From Vitis vinifera (taxonomy: Eukaryota > Streptophyta > Magnoliopsida > Vitales > Vitaceae): DNA of 64,000 nucleotides. This document shows positions 57,398 through 64,000 of this stretch, one piece after another. The notes below the pieces were generated by a model that was given only the letters and a program-made list of their open reading frames with translations, had not been told where the DNA came from and searched no databases. Each line of letters begins with the position of its first letter. Position 1 is the stretch's first letter. Where the stretch lies: positions 24,467,001 to 24,531,000 of the forward strand of contig NC_081818.1 of NCBI RefSeq assembly GCF_030704535.1. The letters are read 5' to 3'. The translations under genes and the position numbers were made by a program.

Positions 57398-60300
57398 CTA
57401 CACGTAATATATCATGCCAACTTCAATAAGGCTGATGTGAGGAATGTTAAGCGCGACAGCTGGGCCCCTGCAGTTCTTCCTGAGAAACGAGTATCCCATA
57501 TCAATCACAAGCTTTTTCAAGAATGAGGAAGATCTCCTGGCCTTCACATATGAGTGACCCATTATATAAGCAACCCCCGCCTCCTTGGCTTGGATCAAGT
57601 CGATCAGCTCTTCCCTTACTGAAGCATCCATCCCAGGGTTTGGTGGCAACTGGAACCTCACTCGGCGCCTCCGAATCTGTGGGTTCTCATCATCATAAGC
57701 AGATAGCAAACCGGGGAGGCTTAAAGATTTGCTGCTTTGGAAGGAGTTGCTCACACCTAAGCCCTCTTGCTCAGTTGCCATTAAGGTTGAGCTGGACTGA
57801 ATCGTTCTAGTGCTTATAACTGCCATCCTCCCATCAATTGATGAACTCTCCGAGGTTGAAAACTGGGGTTCTTCTGCTTCCATTTGGATGAACTCAGCAA
57901 TGCTTTGGACAAGCAGGTTCTCAAAGTCTCCATCATCACGTTGGATGTCCTTGTACCCATACCTGACAATGCACCGGTACATACGGTATGGTCTTGGGCA
58001 AACTCGTCCAATGAGGAAGCGCTCCTCAGGTGAGACATAGGGGACTGGAACCGATTTTACACAAACAAAAACTAACACGTTATGAAATGCAGGGAGATTT
58101 GTTACAAAGTGAGAAAAGATTGCAGGAACACCCGTTGCCAATTCTGAGTATATAAGGCCTATTCCAGGCACACGAACGATGCCAAGGCTGGGACCTAGGC
58201 CAAGCAACCATTTTAGAGAGACTTTATTGTGCAGATCGAAGTTGTACTTCTTACAAGTCCCATAATGCCAGACATACATAATACCCATGAAGATGCATGA
58301 GAGCACAATAGGGACCCATCCACCCTGAGGAACCTTCATGAATGCCGCAGTTAGGTAGACACCCTCAATGAACCCGAAGAAGAGAAGGAACAGGGCAGCT
58401 ATTAGAACACTTTTCTGCCAAACAAAGACTATGACCAGTGTCATGAGACAAGTGGTGATGAACATAACTGTCACACAAGCAAGACCTGGGAGCCAATAGC
58501 CAAAAATGAGCAATCAAAAATCTCAGACAAAGTAATATGAGAATAATCAATCAGTAAGAAGCTGTTCTTGCTGCCTCTGTTGTAATAATGCCATTTTACA
58601 GTTGATTGACAGCATAATGGACGTCACATGAAATAAAACTGAATATATGCCTACAAACTATGCTTCTGGTCCAAATCAAAGGAGTATAGAGCAAATGTGA
58701 GTAAGAGACGGACCAGCAATTTAAAAATCTTTATTGTGGGTGTGCACCAACATATCATATGCATGTAACTAGCTCAGACATTAGCAAGCAGAGAAACAAC
58801 CCAAAATCACCATGATAATATTGTGGTTCAATGGAGATTTTCCAAAGTTTTATTGTCTTGAATACAATTTCCAAAATCTATATTTTAGAACTTTATGAAG
58901 ATAAAATTTAGCCAATGGGTGCACCTGCAGAACTCGTCCAATCCATGCTACCAACTGAATGGGAGATGGGATCAGAGGAGCAATAGCATCCAAATCTTCA
59001 TGTTCAAGGGTTGTCATTGGGTGTACCATGGCACCTAATGTACAATGCTCTTGTTACTGAACTTCGGGTAAAATAAAGGCATGCCAATAGTCTAAGATTC
59101 TGACACAGGTACCTTGGAGATTTTACTCAATAGACTCTGACTAGACACCATCATATGGGGGTTTTCTTTGGACAAAGGGATGGAACTGAATCCCCTTGTC
59201 AGGGTTACAGATATATGAGAAATTGTCTCTATATAAGATAGCTAAAGACATTAGTATCTACTTGTTTCTTGGCTTTCTAGCCACATGTAGGACAGAATTA
59301 TGCAACAGATGAAACAATAATCCTTTCTATTTACACATCCTGAAGCAACAAATACAGTCAAGAGAGAGAGAGAGAGAGAGAGAGAGAGCTACTTTACATT
59401 AGTGGCCAACTTACCATAAGCATTCCCTATTAAGGTCGTGTCTCGAAATCCAATAGTAATAGCAAGAGTAAGGATCATAAGGATCCAGTTTATCTCTGGG
59501 ATATAGATCTGCCCATAGATATGTCTTGAGGTGTGGACAACTTTGACTCGTGGAAAGCAACCAAGTGCATGGCATTGTTTAATTATGGAGAAGGTAGCAG
59601 TGATAACGGCCTGACTGCCAACAATAGCTGCAAGTGTGGCAATAATGAAGACAGGCCAAAAAACAGTGTCTGCAAGACAAGCAAGAATCAAAGTAAGTTT
59701 GAATTTGAGACCAGAATGGAGGGAGTGATATTTATCAGAACAAGAATGAACTAACCAGGTATTGAGTCATAGAAGCTGGAACTAATGGAGGGGATGTTCT
59801 TAGACAGGAAAGCAGCCTGACCCATATACTGTACTACCAAACAGGGGTATATAACAAATGCAAATGCAAGCTGCAAGAACAAGAACAACACTCAGATTCC
59901 TCACACAGTACAAACATGCAAACAGCAAACTTGTAAGGCCAGATATACCATATGATACATTATGCTAAACAAAGCCTACAAACCACAATGGCTTGAGGTA
60001 GATAAGTGACAGCTGTGCCATTTCTTGAATTATGTAAAATTGTTTTCCAAGCCAACAGCTTTTTCCTCCTTACCATCCAAATAGTAGCTTGGATAATAAT
60101 GATTATCAAGCTGGCTTGACTTTTAGTAAGGAGACCTACCAGGTGGCAAAAGAAATTGTAGGTCTGTCACCCATGTGTCAATATCCCAAACAAACCATTT
60201 TTATAATCATATATCCAGAATATCTTTTTTTCTGCCTAAAATAATGATCAGGTTGAAAATTTACCCTTATCGAAAAGGCAGTGAAATGACCAAGATCAGC

Positions 60301-63300
60301 AAACATAGCTTCAGTACCTGGTGGCCCAGAAAAAAAAAACCCAATAGTTGGTGGATAGGAACTGGAAATATACAAGAGTGGATCTGGTACTCTAGGTAAT
60401 TAATGAATTCTGGAACTCCAATAAAGCCCAGTTTCTCATCAATTCAACCACATCCACAATGTTGACTTGCACAACACAGTGCAGCAAGTCAGTAAACAGA
60501 TTATGCATGCCTAATAATTTTTTTCACTCATATCCAGTTCCAACATACCTGTAATAGAAAGGAGGATCCCTCCCAGGGAAATCCAGCCCTCTTTACCAGT
60601 CTCTCTAAAGAACTTGATGATAAAAAGTGGGGAAAATGCGCGCACAATTTTTGGGTTCCAACGTATAGTGTTGTAGAGCCCAATGCAAAAAATTGATAGC
60701 AACCAGATGATAACTACCGGTGCAAATATAAAAGCTACCCTGTGGGTACCAAAATGCTGCAGAGCAAACAATCCCACCAATATGACACAGGCAAGCAAGA
60801 GGACTACACCTACAAAGAACAAAGACCATGAACCATATATAAGAAAAAATAAGTCCTAAAGAAATAATTATAAGCAGCCATAAGCATCACGAAACAAATT
60901 CAAGAGAAGCATAGAAAGAAAGAAAGATGTTTACCATCAGTTAATTTATTTTCTGTAACTTGCAAGCCAGATACTGATGATAGAACTGCAAGAGGGAAAA
61001 AAACATGCCAGATTTAACCCCTAATCCACAAGAGAAAAATATTAAAAGAAAAAGTTTTCCAAAATCCTACTGTTTTAGATAATTAATTACATAACATAGA
61101 GCCGGCAGATCATCAGAAGAGCCTAGAGTGTCAGCATGGGACCTAACTCAACTTCAGAACCCAAGAGCCTAATGTCCAATATGACATTTAAAAACCACAC
61201 TTTTCTTTCCTTCCTACATTAACTCATACAACATGATGAAAGATATTATTTCAATTCTAGATTCAATAAAGTTGCTATAAATTAGAGAGCAAACAGATAT
61301 TTAGAAGTATATGATGCAACCAAGCATCAATCCCAACAGTTCACATGATGGCAAATTTTAACCACAAAACAGACCAAGAACTAAACCAAACAAATATTTA
61401 TAAGCACCTAATTTACAGATAAACTGAGTGTAGGACATGGGCTAGGGCCATCTATATCCTGTAGTACGGTTGCCAGCCAGACTGAATGGCCTGATAGATT
61501 AATTTTTTAACATAAGAACAGGTGCAATTTATGGAGAATGTTGCAACTGTGAACATCTTTTTCATATTCACTCCAACCCTCATACACACAGCATAGACGA
61601 AGTAGAAAACATCTTTTGTTTTTTTTGTTGTTCCTTCAGTGCTAAAAAAAAATTGAAATTTACGGAACAGAATTATATAAATTCAGGCATAATCACCAGG
61701 ACAAGCTGGACTCAAGAACAACATTTACAGAAACTTCAGATGAATCACATTTAGATTATACTTTATCAGTATATTACCTGAAATTGCAGGAGTAAGCACT
61801 CCGTCACCTATGACCATGCAAGCACCAAATAATACAACAAGAAGTAAAGCAGTTCGCAGCCTTTTGTGCTTCTCAAGAAATCTCTTTAATGGAGAAGATC
61901 CCACGGCCTGTGTTAAAGGACCATATTTGTAGGCAGAGAGCTCCTCATCAGCGGCTTGTTGATTGGGAAGTAAACTAAACCTGGCATGCCTACAAAGCAG
62001 CGAGTAAAGAGCAAATGTCCCACCTGACATGAGTTAAAATATAATCAGATGCACTAGAGGCTTAATTAACTAGTTTGACTTTAGAAACTGTAGTGTCCAA
62101 TAAACAAAGATCTATGTCATACCATACCTTCACCATTATCATCTGCACTCAACAGGATGAAAACATACTTGAGCAAAGGTACCAATGTAAGGGTCCAAAA
62201 GATCAAGGAAAATGCGCCAAATATTGCTTCCTCATTTTGATGATTTTGCAACTTCCCTATAAATGTGCTCTTATAAACATAAAGTGGTGAAGTGCTCAGG
62301 TCTCCATATACCACACCAAAGCTTTGGTAAGCTAATACTAGATTTCTGGAGAGATTCACCCATGAAAGCTGCAAGAACATACATCAAGTTTATTTAAAGC
62401 TTAAAGTAGTTAAGTACTTCTAAAATTACAGGTTTAGAGAGTATTACGGATACAGATGATGCTTAGTCCAGTATTATTCTGGAGAGATTCACCTTGTTGT
62501 CTTTTGTTACTTTTGCAATGATAAATTTTTATTCTGTTGCATCACTCTTCGCTATAAATTTGCCGAATTAATAAAAAACTAAATTTCCCATTAGATCATT
62601 GGGGATAATCTTCAGTACATAAAACATTAGATATACCACATAGGTTTGACAGCACTTGCCATTATTTCAACATATGTAAAAACTATATCATGCAGCCTGC
62701 ATCAAACCCAATACATGTGAAAATGGAATTGATATTAACTAAAACAAGCTCCAGTTTTGAATTCATATAAATTCACACACTACAATGGTCAAAGCCAAAA
62801 GAAATCCCCCTATCTGTAGTATGGAATATGGAGTCAATAGGCACTCAAAAGGCTACAACAGAAGCCTGCAACAAGAGGCCCAAACCATACTCCATCTGAC
62901 AGCATGGACATAATCCTAGCATTCTAATAGCATAGATCAACTTCCCAATTTCAACAGACATCAAAGGCCTTGGAAAATAAAATAAAAATGAGAAACACCA
63001 ATCCTAACATCAGAACAATAATAATAAAAAATAAATAAATAATACGAGAAAACAACCTGCAACAAGTTGACTAATAGAGTGGAACATCAAAATATTAAAA
63101 AAAAAAACATCACTCAGAAGTGAGGTAGGATGACCGTTCATCTCGTCAGAAGCCAAAAACCGTACTAACAGAAGTCAATCTCACAAACACATCCAATTCT
63201 AAATCGCAGTACAGATCGAAAATACTGAAAATGAAGGGATTTAAATCCTTCAACTTATTCAAAACCAAAACAATCAGCAACCACTTCAATAAAACCTCGC

Positions 63301-63650
63301 CAAATATGATCGATTCAATTCCTTGTTCAACTTCCAAAACAATCGGAACAAAACCTAGCCCGCTACCTACTATCACCAAAACCGAATTCAAAGATAAACA
63401 ATAACAATCGGAAGAGAAGAACAGCAGAAAACGAATTGAATTGAACTGAATTGAATGACTCAGACATTGATCAAGAGCATCCCGTAGTTGGATCCATCGA
63501 ATAAAAGAACAATCCTACACACCGAACTTGATCGATTGCAGTTTAAATTTTTTTTAAAATAAATAAATAAATAAAAATAGAAGCAAGAATCATCTCAGAA
63601 AACCTAACCTGGGAAGGGTTTCGGGAGGAAGTTCCAGATTCCGGCTCCAT
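57398..63650 (-). CDS. KUP/HAK/KT-family potassium transporter
   Basis: Nine exons (minus): 63609-63650, 62128-62368, 61778-62023, 60935-60985, 60549-60809, 60265-60317, 59756-59870, 59415-59669, 57398-58485. Total 2352 nt, 783 aa, all GT..AG and in frame. Start [10 protein letters not shown] at 63650, then the family signature [15 protein letters not shown] (about 32-46), [50 protein letters not shown], and about twelve membrane helices, followed by a long cytosolic C-terminus ([40 protein letters not shown]). Length is typical (about 770-800). Function: proton-coupled or channel-like K+ uptake at the plasma membrane or tonoplast, linked in the family to growth and osmotic control. It looks closest to the KUP1-4-type clade, but I cannot fix the member. 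A GA-rich leader lies upstream. Confidence 0.95.
59362..59388. repeat. GA microsatellite beside potassium-transporter exon 8
   Basis: A run of about thirteen GA dinucleotides lies in intron 8, about 27 bases beyond the exon 8 donor (59414-59413), which reads as CT on the transcript strand. Confidence 0.85.
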
Positions 63651-63699
63651 ACTCTCTCCCTTTCTCCGAAGAGAAGTAGAAATTCAATTAAATCACACA

Positions 63700-63720
63700 C
63701 TCTCTCTCTCGCTCTCTCTC

Positions 63721-63757
<37 letters not shown>
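63700..63757 (-). promoter_or_regulatory. CT/GA-repeat leader of the potassium transporter
   Basis: Nearly continuous CT on the + strand (GA in the transcript), 50-105 bases upstream of the start codon at 63650. GA/CT tracts in plant leaders and core promoters can bind GAGA-type (BBR/BPC) factors; binding here is only an inference. Confidence 0.5.
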
Positions 63758-63758
<1 letters not shown>

Positions 63759-64000
63759 GTTCTCTCGGCTACGTCAAGAACAATAATAATAGAAGCATCC
63801 CATCTTCCCTAGCACAGGAGGAACAGCCTCAATCCAGTTTGTTGTTTATACTAACACCACACGCGGCTCCCACGCGTTCTTTATCCCACGTGCCCCACAC
63901 CACCTGGCCTGCTTCGTTTCAACCTTCCAATTATACCTTCTCCCACCACCCATCTTGTAAGTTGTAACGCAATCCCACTTCCAAAACGACTGCGATTGAT
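63758..64000. other. Upstream region of the potassium-transporter gene
   Basis: Moderately GC-rich sequence containing cacgcgttc and cccacgtgcc (63870-63895), the latter a G-box core CACGTG. Probably promoter. No coding seen. Confidence 0.4.

Overview
This is a nuclear segment from a flowering plant. The genes are split by many introns with plant-type GT..AG borders. Introns and intergenic DNA are AT-rich, and the introns carry plant LINE and Ty1/copia relics. Gene leaders contain CT/GA tracts. Protein similarity recalled from memory points to a woody eudicot, most likely grapevine (Vitis). The species is an inference; the gene identities are firmer. All exon borders were read by eye from splice consensus, reading frame and family knowledge, with no transcript or database search.

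Layout: 0.6-9.7 kb holds two diverged copies of one non-coding or decayed block; the second copy is swollen by LINE fragments. 9.9-10.8 kb (-) is a single-exon DUF716/TMEM45-like membrane protein. 14.9-30.4 kb (-) is a seven-exon Qa-SNARE of the SYP2 (vacuolar/prevacuolar syntaxin) family. It codes for only 268 aa but is stretched to 15.5 kb by LINEs, a copia element, MITE-like blocks and simple tandem repeats in its introns; one intron has a GC-AG border. 32.5-44.9 kb (-) is a 13-exon organellar Mfd/TRCF-type helicase of 823 aa. 45.8-46.4 kb (-) is a two-exon lipid-transfer-like protein with a GPI-type tail. 47.3-48.7 kb (-) is an unrecognised 185-aa protein gene with a probable upstream non-coding leader exon. 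52.9-56.8 kb (+) is a ten-exon retinoblastoma-related (RBR) paralogue with no N-terminal domain but an intact open frame over both pocket halves and the C-terminus. 57.4-63.7 kb (-) is a nine-exon KUP/HAK/KT potassium transporter of 783 aa.

The genes are not an operon and have unrelated housekeeping-type roles: vacuolar membrane fusion, organellar DNA/transcription, wall or lipid transfer, cell-cycle control and K+ transport. The most unusual items are the N-terminally truncated RBR paralogue, the transposon-loaded syntaxin with a GC-AG intron and a remote membrane-anchor exon, the old tandem duplication at the left end, and the shared minus-strand orientation of every LINE copy recognised. 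I found no convincing new multi-gene system.
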